This document shows, piece by piece, positions 15,063 to 22,182 of a DNA stretch of 22,452 nt. Position 1 is the stretch's first letter; every line of letters begins with the position of its first letter. A program made the translations under genes and the position numbers. The notes below the pieces were generated by a model. It had not been told where the DNA came from. It saw only the letters and a program-made list of their open reading frames with translations, and searched no databases. Origin of the DNA: an uncultured Spirochaetales bacterium (GTDB lineage Bacteria; Spirochaetota; Spirochaetia; Treponematales; Treponemataceae); the NCBI GenBank assembly GCA_946061495.1, contig CAMGSV010000013.1, forward strand, positions 1-22,452. The letters run 5' to 3'.

Positions 15063-15767
15063 ATGGTTACTGTTTTATCTTTGGGAGGCTCCATTGTGGC
15101 TCCCGACTCCCCTGACACCATCTTCTTGCCAGCCTTCGAGGCCATGGTACGAGATTGGCTCGCCCAGGACAAGGAACGCAAGCTGATTCTGGTGATTGGT
15201 GGTGGTGGACCTGCCCGTGTCTATCAGAATGCCTACAAGGCCGTTCTGGCAGCCAGAAAGGATGGCGGTGCAGTGGCAGACAACAACCAGGCAGACTGGA
15301 TTGGCATTACCGCCACAAGACTCAATGCCCAGCTGGTAAAGGCCATCTTCAGTGACCTGTGTCCCAATGACGTGGTGTATGATCCCACTGCAGATTTCCA
15401 ATTCCAGGGACAAATTCTGGTGGCTGCTGGATGGAAACCAGGCTTCTCCACCGACAATGACGCAGTTGTGCTGGCCCAGCGATTTGGAGCCAAGACGGTG
15501 GTGAACCTGTCCAATATCGAGAAGGTCTATACCGACGATCCCAAGACAAATCCCGCCGCCAAGCCCCTGGACACCATCAGCTGGGAGGATTTTAGGAAAA
15601 TGGTGGGCGACGAATGGACGCCTGGAAAGAACACCCCCTTTGATCCCATCGCCAGCAAGGGAGCCCAGCAAGATGGAATCTCTGTGATTTGTGCCGGAGG
15701 CCGAGACATTGAGAACACCAGGGCCATCCTTGACGGCAAGCCCTTCAAAGGAACACGGATAGGTTGA
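15063..15767 (+). CDS. pyrH: UMP kinase, archaeal/spirochaete type
   Basis: Amino-acid-kinase-fold enzyme converting UMP to UDP for pyrimidine nucleotide synthesis. The 234-residue product matches the archaeal-type PyrH subfamily also found in spirochaetes, not the usual bacterial hexameric form. Seen: LSLGGSIV at 5-12, VIGGGGPAR at 44-52, DWIGITATRLNAQLVKA (78-94), DPT, ILVAAGWKPGFSTDNDAVVLA (118-138), NLSNIEKVYTDDPK, and FDPIAS near the C-terminus. The ATG at 15063 is chosen because GGAGG (15053-15057) lies 5 bases upstream; the frame also opens at a TTG at 15051 inside that site. It ends one base before the stop of the convergent lipoprotein gene. Confidence 0.93.
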   Translation: MVTVLSLGGSIVAPDSPDTIFLPAFEAMVRDWLAQDKERKLILVIGGGGPARVYQNAYKAVLAARKDGGAVADNNQADWIGITATRLNAQLVKAIFSDLCPNDVVYDPTADFQFQGQILVAAGWKPGFSTDNDAVVLAQRFGAKTVVNLSNIEKVYTDDPKTNPAAKPLDTISWEDFRKMVGDEWTPGKNTPFDPIASKGAQQDGISVICAGGRDIENTRAILDGKPFKGTRIG

Positions 15768-15768
15768 G

Positions 15769-16374
15769 TTAGAATTGCTCCAAGCCCTGCAGGAGATTCC
15801 ACAATTTCTGGCCGTAGGCCTTGTCTGCGGCCCAGGTTCCTGACAAGCCGAATACATCGGGGGCCTTTCCTCTCGGATTGACGTACTTGTACCGATTGTC
15901 CACCAGCTGGCCCCGCAGCTTGCTGGTGGTACCATAGGCGTGAAGATGCTGGATATGGGCACGGACCCCGATTTGCTCCGAGGGGAACCGCTCCCCTCTG
16001 TTTTGTGCGTCAATGGCACCAAGGCCGCAGAAATTGTTCATATCAGGGGTCACCAGTCCACCATAGCGGAGGAAACCTGTCTCCAAACACATCTGCACAA
16101 AGGCCACATCGGCGTTAATTCCCTCTGCAGCCGCCTCCTTGATATAATAATTCGCAAGGCGTGCCACCTGCACCCGGTCTCCCTGGGGATTCCGTGACAT
16201 GAAGAAATCCACCAGCTGGGAGGCGGACTTTCGTCCCTGGTCAGCAATGACGGGGCTGACACCAGATCCCCGTTCCCCTCCGGGGTATTTGCTGGTGGTA
16301 CAGGAAAAAACAACGAAACAGAGACAAAAAAGGGGAAAAAAAACACGGCTGAACAATTTCATGGGGCTTAGCAT
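15769..16374 (-). CDS. Glucosaminidase-domain lipoprotein
   Basis: Probable exported N-acetylglucosaminidase that cuts peptidoglycan glycan strands. The 201-residue product has a lipoprotein signal (hydrophobic 11-23, lipobox VFSC with Cys25). A compact domain follows with FVQMCLETGFLRYGG, where Glu98 fits the catalytic Glu of the FlgJ/LytG-type family, then NNFCGLGA, GVRAHIQHLHAYG and a C-terminal GLSGTWAADKAYGQKL block. The start is either 16374 or the Met at 16362; neither has a Shine-Dalgarno, and 16362 would shorten the basic region by four residues. It is convergent with pyrH, with one base between stops. Confidence 0.85.
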   Translation of the reverse strand: MLSPMKLFSRVFFPLFCLCFVVFSCTTSKYPGGERGSGVSPVIADQGRKSASQLVDFFMSRNPQGDRVQVARLANYYIKEAAAEGINADVAFVQMCLETGFLRYGGLVTPDMNNFCGLGAIDAQNRGERFPSEQIGVRAHIQHLHAYGTTSKLRGQLVDNRYKYVNPRGKAPDVFGLSGTWAADKAYGQKLWNLLQGLEQF

Positions 16375-16449
16375 ACTTTGTATTCAATTTTTTTTCAATA
16401 TTCAATGAAAAAATGCACAAAAACTTCAAAAAAAAGCGAATAATTATAT

Positions 16450-17142
16450 GTGAAGAAAAAGCCAGACATACGGGAAAAAATACTGAGGAACGGAATTACC
16501 TACCCCACCAACATGGAACTCATTATGGTTCTGCTGGGAACGGGAATCCAAGGAATGCCAGTGGACAAGCTGGCACGACGGGTCATGGACACCATCACCG
16601 CCGCACCACGAGAAAAGCTGCTGGAGCAATTGATGCAGCTGGAAGGGATTGGCCCCAGCAAGGCAGTGACTATTGCAGCAGCCATTGAATTTGGGCGGCG
16701 GCAAAACCTCCACACGGGAAAGCAAATCAGCAAGCCCTCGGACTTGATTCCCTTCGTGAACCACTACGCCATGCAGGAACAGGAGCATTTTATCTGCGTC
16801 ACCTTGAACGGAGCCCACGAAATCATCAAAATCAGGACTGTTTCCGTGGGTACCATCAACAAGACTATGGTTCACCCGCGGGAAGTCTTTACCGGTGCCA
16901 TCAAGGACATGGCCTCGGCGGTGATTCTCTGCCATAACCACCCCTCCGGCAACTGCATCCCCTCCAGCGACGACATAGAGACAACCCATCGGATGGTGGA
17001 GGCAGGCCAGTGCCTCGGAATCCATGTGCTGGACCATCTCATTCTCACCACCCGGGGCTTCTTCAGCATCAAAGAGGAAGGCTTACTGGAGCCTGAAGAT
17101 GAACAGGATTCACCCCTCCAGGCGCTCCTGGGAGTCTGCTAG
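16450..17142 (+). CDS. radC: RadC-family JAMM protein
   Basis: A widespread bacterial family once linked to DNA repair; its real function is uncertain. The 230-residue product has a helix-hairpin-helix-like part (LMQLEGIGPSKAVTIAAAIEFGRR, 61-84), then the JAMM/MPN+ metal site. The latter is HNHPSG at 162-167 followed by Ser172 and Asp175, matching H-x-H-x7-S-x2-D, so it is intact. The start is a GTG at 16450 with an AT-rich upstream region and no Shine-Dalgarno; the ATG two bases earlier is out of frame and meets a stop at once. Its last 33 bases overlap the end of the opposing coiled-coil gene. Confidence 0.93.
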   Translation: MKKKPDIREKILRNGITYPTNMELIMVLLGTGIQGMPVDKLARRVMDTITAAPREKLLEQLMQLEGIGPSKAVTIAAAIEFGRRQNLHTGKQISKPSDLIPFVNHYAMQEQEHFICVTLNGAHEIIKIRTVSVGTINKTMVHPREVFTGAIKDMASAVILCHNHPSGNCIPSSDDIETTHRMVEAGQCLGIHVLDHLILTTRGFFSIKEEGLLEPEDEQDSPLQALLGVC

Positions 17143-18285
17143 CTCCAGCTCGTTGCGACGGATTACCAACTGCTCCTTTTCCGAGGTGGAGATGGCAATC
17201 TTGTCCTCCAACTCACGGTTGCGGCTCTGGAGGCTGGCAATCTTCTCCTCATTGTCAACGATGGTTGTCCTGAAGGAGGTTATCTTCTTGGCCAGAGCGT
17301 CTATCTGGTTCGAGAGGCTGATGATCTGCACCTTCCTGCTGCAGGCCACCCTGTCCTTCTTCAGGCTGACGATCTGCTGGAGCCGGGATGCAATGTCTTC
17401 CTGGCCCTCGGAATATTCCTCCAAAAGCTCTCCCTCAGGATCAATGTATCTGGCAACAAAATCATGGCCACAAGCCTGGCACAAGTCACGTTGCTTCTGC
17501 ACTTCCTGATCGATTTCCTGATTTATGGCCTTGATGCGCTTGTCGGGATTGTCGGAAGTAACGCCCTTTTCGCTCAAAGACTGGGCATTCTCCTCAAGGT
17601 GCTGACGGACTGCATTCATTTGCTCCTGGAGCTGATCGGCCTTGACCTTCAACTCGCTGCAGCCGCTGCAGGCCTCCGCCACAACCTCTGGGAGTCGGCC
17701 CTCCTCGAAGGGAACGGTCAGAACACCAGTCTCAAAGATGGCCTTACCACACTTAACGTAGAGCTGGGAAATCTTCTTTTCCATCTGGGAAACAGCCTTG
17801 TTGCGGGCCGTATATTGAACCTGGGTCAGCAGCCTGTTCATGAAGGACTGGTTGGCCATCTGATCCTTCAGATTGTCCAAGGCGACACGAGCCTCATTGT
17901 CCTTTCGACGCAGTTCTGCAATGGGCTCCCGGAATGCGTCGAATTCCTTGTCATACAGGGCATTGGGAGAATCAGCTAGAGCGGATCCCAAACTCTCATA
18001 CAGGGGAGTCCAGCTGGTGGTGAGCGCATCCAGCTGCTGTTGGAGGGACTCGGCATCGTTCTTAAAGAGCTGGCGCTTTTCTGCTAGGGAACGAATCACC
18101 TCAATGTCGGAACACAGCTGGGACTTCTTCTCCTCAAAGGAGGCATATTCCTCCTGATGCTGACTGACGGCATCAGATTTTGAGAGAAACAGCTTGTTGC
18201 CAATGTCGGCCTCCACATCTACAATCAAGGACTGCAGATGATCCAGACGCTTTTCCAATTCGTGGGTTGTCTTGCTACTGCTCAT
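17110..18285 (-). CDS. Coiled-coil protein with two CxxC pairs
   Basis: I do not recognise a named family. The 391-residue product is almost entirely charged helix with heptad-like spacing (about 5-90, 120-180, 210-268, 295-385), with no signal peptide or membrane segment. Two Cys pairs, C206-S-G-C209 and C269-Q-A-C272, sit at opposite ends of one predicted helix and could form a zinc site at a helical hairpin, loosely like zinc-ribbon coiled-coil proteins. The ATG at 18285 has no Shine-Dalgarno; an extended -10 TGTTATACT ends 6 bases before it, suggesting a leaderless mRNA. It overlaps radC by 33 bases at the 3' end and is divergent from rlmJ. Confidence 0.85.
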   Translation of the reverse strand: MSSSKTTHELEKRLDHLQSLIVDVEADIGNKLFLSKSDAVSQHQEEYASFEEKKSQLCSDIEVIRSLAEKRQLFKNDAESLQQQLDALTTSWTPLYESLGSALADSPNALYDKEFDAFREPIAELRRKDNEARVALDNLKDQMANQSFMNRLLTQVQYTARNKAVSQMEKKISQLYVKCGKAIFETGVLTVPFEEGRLPEVVAEACSGCSELKVKADQLQEQMNAVRQHLEENAQSLSEKGVTSDNPDKRIKAINQEIDQEVQKQRDLCQACGHDFVARYIDPEGELLEEYSEGQEDIASRLQQIVSLKKDRVACSRKVQIISLSNQIDALAKKITSFRTTIVDNEEKIASLQSRNRELEDKIAISTSEKEQLVIRRNELELADSQERLEG

Positions 18286-18291
18286 ATCACA

Positions 18292-18300
18292 AGTATAACA
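18292..18300 (-). promoter_or_regulatory. Extended -10 promoter, leaderless, for the coiled-coil gene
   Basis: On the minus strand, TGT-TATACT (18292-18300) is an extended -10 element (TGn plus a 5 of 6 hexamer) that ends 6 bases before the ATG. There is no good -35, as is usual for extended -10 promoters. The expected start of transcription falls at or next to the A of the ATG. Confidence 0.6.
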
Positions 18301-18321
18301 TATTTAATACTGAAAGAGTTA

Positions 18322-18340
18322 AAAAAACTAGCAGTTTTTT
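18322..18340. repeat. Perfect inverted repeat between divergent genes
   Basis: AAAAAACT-agc-AGTTTTTT: 8-bp arms and a 3-base loop in the gap between the divergent coiled-coil gene and rlmJ. It could be an operator or a weak bidirectional terminator; the A/T-only arm ends also suggest local bending. It lies where a -35 for rlmJ would be expected. Confidence 0.55.
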
Positions 18341-18351
18341 CGCATTCTCTT

Positions 18352-18357
18352 TATACT
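18352..18357 (+). promoter_or_regulatory. Candidate -10 box for rlmJ
   Basis: TATACT, 5 of 6 match, about 64 bases upstream of the rlmJ ATG, giving a leader of about 58 bases. No -35 hexamer is visible; the place is occupied by the inverted repeat. Confidence 0.35.
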
Positions 18358-18421
18358 GATGGAACAATAGATTCTAACAAGAAGGAAGTATCTGTTCACT
18401 TCAAGCCATTCCGGAGGAACC

Positions 18422-19330
18422 ATGCTGAGCTACCGCCACGCCTTCCACGCAGGAAACCATGCAGACATCCTGAAGCACTGCACCCTCACCTTGATTCTCG
18501 GTTCCCTGCTGAAAAAGGAAAAGCCTTTCACCATTTTTGACACCCATGGAGGGGCTGGAATCTACCGGCTTGATTTTGAGGGCTTACTCCACACCGGCGA
18601 GGCAGGGAGTGGAATACTCAGACTACTGGACTACGCAAAAAAGAATCCGCCCCCCGCAGCGCTGGAGACTTACCTGAGTCTGGCAGAGAAATATGTAGGC
18701 TCAGGACTGTATCCCGGTTCCCCGGAAATCAGCCGAGCCATGCTGCGGAGTCAGGACAAGATCTTCGTGGCAGAGCTTCACAACACAGAAATTGCTGTAT
18801 TGAAAGGAAATATGTCGGGAAACAATTCACTGTTCAGGCTCGACCACCAGCAGCAGGACCCCAGCCTCACCATCCGCCACGAAAGCGGTTTTTCCCTGTT
18901 GGCTTCTTCCCTGCCACCACACGTCAAACGTGGGCTTATCCTTATGGATCCCAGCTACGAGACTGCCAGCGACTACCAGGATCCCATCAGGGCCTTAGGC
19001 CAGGCGGCACGGAAATGGGAAACCGCCATCATAGCCCTGTGGTATCCCCTCCTCTCCCATCGCCAAGGGGAGCTGGACAACATGCTGTGCCAAGTGGCGG
19101 AGGGATTCAGCTTGGCCTGCCGACACAATGGAGACAGGAGAATCCTTACGGCGGAGCTGCGGATTGCTTCTCCAGAAAGTGAGTCGGCACCAAGGCTTCA
19201 TGGCTCCGGCATGATGGTCTTGAACAGTCCCTATCAGCTGGACCAGCAGTTGGGTGAGGTACTTCCCTACCTGCAGGAGGCATTGGCCCCCCAAGCAGGT
19301 GACTGGGAAGTGAGAGCATGGTCCTGCTAA
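18422..19330 (+). CDS. rlmJ: 23S rRNA (adenine-N6) methyltransferase RlmJ
   Basis: Methylates N6 of an adenine in 23S rRNA (A2030 in E. coli) using SAM. The 302-residue product is slightly longer than E. coli's 280. The diagnostic N-terminus MLSYRHAFHAGNHADILKH is present, then FTIFDTHGGAGIY (36-48, SAM-binding), LYPGSPEI, and the catalytic motif LMDPSYE (174-180), where the common DPPY reads DPSY. A C-terminal ALWYPLLSHRQ block and GSGMMVLNSPYQLDQQL follow. GGAGG precedes the ATG. Converges on creD with 34 bases between stops and no terminator seen. Confidence 0.95.
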   Translation: MLSYRHAFHAGNHADILKHCTLTLILGSLLKKEKPFTIFDTHGGAGIYRLDFEGLLHTGEAGSGILRLLDYAKKNPPPAALETYLSLAEKYVGSGLYPGSPEISRAMLRSQDKIFVAELHNTEIAVLKGNMSGNNSLFRLDHQQQDPSLTIRHESGFSLLASSLPPHVKRGLILMDPSYETASDYQDPIRALGQAARKWETAIIALWYPLLSHRQGELDNMLCQVAEGFSLACRHNGDRRILTAELRIASPESESAPRLHGSGMMVLNSPYQLDQQLGEVLPYLQEALAPQAGDWEVRAWSC

Positions 19331-19364
19331 ATTGATTGCAGGGAACGATGCGGGAAACGACACC

Positions 19365-20792
19365 TCACTCCCCCGTCCTCTGGGAGGTCATGGAGTACCA
19401 ATCCACCTTGCGGGTGAGAATCATCAGCACCACCACCACAAAGAAAAGTCCCAGGGTTCCAATCAGCAGGGCATAGTCCTCGGCCTGAAGGGTTCCGAAC
19501 AGGAAAATGTAGCTGATGAACTGGACGGCGGCAAACAACACCCCCCACTTGAACGTGTGGAAGATGGTGGCCGCATAGAAAAGGCTCAGACAGCTGACTG
19601 CAACGCTGCTTATCCAGTAGGTCAGGGTGAATGCAAGGTGCTCTGATACAGACAAGAGCAACAGATAGAACACCACATCAGCCAGCCCAATGAGACAGTA
19701 TTGGATGGGATGAATCCGCACCTTCATAAAGATTTCGAAGATAAAGATGGCCAAGAAGGGAATCATGAGGAACAGCACCGCATATTTCACACTGCGGGAA
19801 GTCTTTTGGTAGTTGTCCACAGGAGTGACAAATTCCACCTGCACGACCTCCGTCCCATCCTTGCCCATGGCGATACCTTGGTTGTCCTCCGCAACAACCC
19901 ATACCTTCGGATAGGTGGTGGAAAGGCCGGGAATGGACCAGAAGGCAGAGAAGCCCTCCTCGTCAAGCTCCCGCTCTGTAGGAAGCCAGCCACCACTAAA
20001 CCCAGGAGTACGCCAGGTGGACTCCATGGAAAAATTGTTGTCGGTGGCCAAGGGTACTATGGAGATTCGCTCCCCTCCCTGGATCTGTGCATCCACCTGG
20101 TAGGAAAATCCATTCCGGGCAAAGTCTGCCGGTAGATTGTAATACAGGGCATTTCGGAATGGCGAGACCACAGGCTCCGTAAAGGATTGCTCAAGGACAG
20201 CACCATCCACTGTCACCACTGGCAGGGAGGTGAGGTTCTTCTTGTTGGAGATGCCGAACAGCAGCAGCGCCTCATCCCAACGAATATCCCTTTCGCTAAT
20301 CTTCAGATGCTGATATGCCGCAGGAGAAAAAATTCCAGAAAATTTTGTCTCACAGGCAAACACCGGCACATCGAATATTCCACGGGTGAGATACTCAGGC
20401 TCAACCTTGGTAAAAAAATCCATGGTCTGGGGTACAGAGAACAGATAGCGGGTGGTGGTTTGCTGCCGCACCCGTTCCTGATTGTCGGAATCCACATAGT
20501 GATGCAAGACCGTATGAGTGTAGGGCACCGCCATCAGCACCCCTTCCAGCACCGGCTCACCTCCCTTTGGAAGGAGTACCGATCGGATTGCCTCGTCCCT
20601 GTAATATTCACGGTCTCGAACCAGAGACTGAATCATGTTGATGGGAATCAAAAATAACAGCACCAAAAGCAGGATGATAAAGGGCTTTGCTCCCAACTTG
20701 TCCACTGCCTGTACCAGTTGCCTTCTCCGACCGCCGTTCGTCTGCCGTTGTCCGTCACTGGTGACCAGCTCATCTTTAACCAAATTACCCAT
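19365..20792 (-). CDS. creD: CreD-family inner membrane protein
   Basis: CreD (Cet) is an inner membrane protein of unclear function. In E. coli it belongs to the CreBC regulon and has been linked to colicin tolerance and envelope integrity. The 475-residue product has a basic cytoplasmic start, one membrane segment (about 37-54), and KPFIILLLVLLFLIPINMIQ followed by an EYYRDEAIRSV block as in E. coli CreD. A large extracytoplasmic region (about 60-325) follows, then a C-terminal cluster of about five membrane segments (about 330-460). AGGAGA precedes the ATG. No creB/creC lies nearby. A -35-like TTGACA and direct repeats lie about 75-95 bases upstream. Convergent with rlmJ, divergent from the nuclease. 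Confidence 0.92.
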   Translation of the reverse strand: MGNLVKDELVTSDGQRQTNGGRRRQLVQAVDKLGAKPFIILLLVLLFLIPINMIQSLVRDREYYRDEAIRSVLLPKGGEPVLEGVLMAVPYTHTVLHHYVDSDNQERVRQQTTTRYLFSVPQTMDFFTKVEPEYLTRGIFDVPVFACETKFSGIFSPAAYQHLKISERDIRWDEALLLFGISNKKNLTSLPVVTVDGAVLEQSFTEPVVSPFRNALYYNLPADFARNGFSYQVDAQIQGGERISIVPLATDNNFSMESTWRTPGFSGGWLPTERELDEEGFSAFWSIPGLSTTYPKVWVVAEDNQGIAMGKDGTEVVQVEFVTPVDNYQKTSRSVKYAVLFLMIPFLAIFIFEIFMKVRIHPIQYCLIGLADVVFYLLLLSVSEHLAFTLTYWISSVAVSCLSLFYAATIFHTFKWGVLFAAVQFISYIFLFGTLQAEDYALLIGTLGLFFVVVVLMILTRKVDWYSMTSQRTGE

Positions 20793-20803
20793 GGAAAATC
20801 TCC

Positions 20804-20816
20804 TTCATAGTATGAA
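20804..20816. repeat. Short palindrome overlapping the creD ribosome site
   Basis: TTCATA-g-TATGAA, 6-bp arms. Read toward creD, the last bases of its distal arm run into the AGGAGA Shine-Dalgarno, so a bound protein or RNA hairpin here could affect creD translation or transcription. Short enough to be chance. Confidence 0.35.
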
Positions 20817-20862
20817 AACGAAGAAATAGTGATTTTGTAACAAGAGAAATAGAGAAGATATT

Positions 20863-20901
20863 TGTCAAGGTTTGATATGGTTTGATTTGTTTGTTATCAA
20901 A
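20863..20901 (-). promoter_or_regulatory. Candidate operator with -35 box upstream of creD
   Basis: On the plus strand, GGTTTGAT occurs twice (20869-20876 and 20879-20886), exactly 10 bases apart. The second copy also forms an inverted repeat TTTGAT-N9-ATCAAA (20881-20886, 20896-20901). On the minus strand the repeats lie directly upstream of a perfect TTGACA (20863-20868), the usual place for an activator site. No convincing -10 follows at 16-18 bases, which is how an activator-dependent promoter can look. Confidence 0.5.
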
Positions 20902-21000
20902 TTTGTTTACCTCCCTGATGGCTGTCCATTCTTCCACGGCTGTCTCTCTGTCCTAAAGGTATTTGGAACGGACATCCCCCTTTTACTATTAGTTTACATC

Positions 21001-21009
21001 TGCTATACT
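21001..21009 (+). promoter_or_regulatory. Extended -10 promoter, leaderless, for the nuclease gene
   Basis: TGC-TATACT (21001-21009) is an extended -10 element ending 7 bases before the ATG at 21017, so transcription should start at or beside the start codon. A weak -35 (TTTACT-like) lies 16-17 bases upstream. No Shine-Dalgarno is present between the -10 and the ATG. Confidence 0.65.
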
Positions 21010-21016
21010 GCACCCC

Positions 21017-22012
21017 ATGGGAACTACAACGAAGAAATCAAGCGGAAAAAAAACTTCCGCACAGAAAAAAGCTTCTTCCAGCAAGACGAGCAAGAGGTCA
21101 CAGAAAAGGTCAGGCGGTGCAATTGCCGTCATCGCCATCATAATCATTGCGGTGGCCCTCCTCTACCTCTTTGGCCCGCGGGAAACGGTGATTCACCTGG
21201 TATATGATTATACCGGCATCGTCCTACCAGAAGCCCTTCCCTGGGAGTATCGGGACGAGGTGGCATCAGAAACCAATACCGTCCCACAAGTCACTCCTCA
21301 GCTTTCCGGAGACCTGCCCACTGCACTGGAGATTCCCCGCTGCGCCCATACCGCCGACAGCCACGAGGTCCATGAATATATCGGTTTCACCCTCTGCTAC
21401 CGGGAACAATACGAGCAGGCAGAGTGGGTGGCCTACGAAATCAACACCGCCGAGCTGGCAAAGGAAGCCAGCCGCACCGACGATTTCCGTCCCGACCCCA
21501 AGATCTCCACCGGTTCTGCAACCCTGGCCGATTACAAGGGCTCTGGCTATGACCGTGGTCACCTAGCACCCGCCGCAGACCTGGCCTACAGCAAGGAGGC
21601 CATGAGCGAGTCCTTCTACATGAGCAACATGAGTCCCCAAACTGGCGGACTGAACCGTGGCGTCTGGAAGGATTTGGAGGCTAAGGTACGGGAGTGGACG
21701 GAGGAGTTCGGCAGTGTCTACGTCGTCAGCGGACCTGTTCTTGAAAAGGACTCCTATTCCACCATCGGCGAGAACAAGGTTGCTGTTCCCGAATACTACT
21801 ACAAGGTGCTCTTTGCCCCGGAGGGGCGGGATGGCACCCCAGAGATGATTGGTTTCCTGATGCCCAATAAAAAGCTGAAGGAAGATTTCTTTGCCTTTGC
21901 CGTTTCCGTGGATGAAATCGAAAGCCGCACTGGACTTGACTTCTTCCATAGCATGGATGACGCCGCAGAATCCTCATTGGAGGCGCGGATCAATCTCCCT
22001 GCCTGGCAGTAA
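21017..22012 (+). CDS. Membrane-anchored DNA/RNA non-specific endonuclease (NucA/DRGH family)
   Basis: Beta-beta-alpha metal nuclease that cuts DNA and RNA without sequence preference. The 331-residue product begins with a Lys/Ser/Thr-rich cytoplasmic tail (1-33), a membrane segment (about 35-52) and a linker, then the nuclease domain (about 115-325). The catalytic motif is YDRGHLAPAADL with His182; the metal-site region is SNMSPQTGGLNRGVWKDLE with Asn213 and Glu221, so the active site is complete. The topology puts the domain outside the cytoplasm, fitting nutrient scavenging or extracellular DNA degradation. No cognate inhibitor gene is seen next to it. The start is 7 bases after an extended -10, with no Shine-Dalgarno. 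Confidence 0.93.
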   Translation: MGTTTKKSSGKKTSAQKKASSSKTSKRSQKRSGGAIAVIAIIIIAVALLYLFGPRETVIHLVYDYTGIVLPEALPWEYRDEVASETNTVPQVTPQLSGDLPTALEIPRCAHTADSHEVHEYIGFTLCYREQYEQAEWVAYEINTAELAKEASRTDDFRPDPKISTGSATLADYKGSGYDRGHLAPAADLAYSKEAMSESFYMSNMSPQTGGLNRGVWKDLEAKVREWTEEFGSVYVVSGPVLEKDSYSTIGENKVAVPEYYYKVLFAPEGRDGTPEMIGFLMPNKKLKEDFFAFAVSVDEIESRTGLDFFHSMDDAAESSLEARINLPAWQ

Positions 22013-22094
22013 GACCAAGAGCCTTCCCGCAAGCCATGGAACAGGATACTTCCCTAGAACCCTCGCAAGCTCCCACCACCGGCTCCTCTCGGTC

Positions 22095-22119
22095 CCCCTC
22101 AAGTCCACAGCTTGAGGGG
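22095..22119. terminator. GC-rich hairpin between nuclease and ABC ATPase genes
   Basis: Perfect 9-bp arms CCCCTCAAG (22095-22103) and CTTGAGGGG (22111-22119) with a 7-base loop. It is followed by TTCACTC rather than a T-run, so a rho-independent terminator is possible but not certain. It lies 83 bases after the nuclease stop and inside the longest possible reading frame of the ABC gene, supporting a later start for that gene. Confidence 0.45.
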
Positions 22120-22182
22120 TTCACTCGAGTTGCGTCATCACCGCAGACGAAGCTATTCCTCAAAAACGCTGTCCACAGCCAG

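Noticed and set aside
15075..16022. Open frame of about 315 codons opposite pyrH
   Set aside because: It covers most of pyrH and the end of the glucosaminidase gene in another frame, with no recognisable domain.
18422..19330. DPSY instead of DPPY in RlmJ as loss of activity
   Set aside because: I recall DPSY in other RlmJ-type sequences, and all other motifs are intact, so it is probably normal variation.
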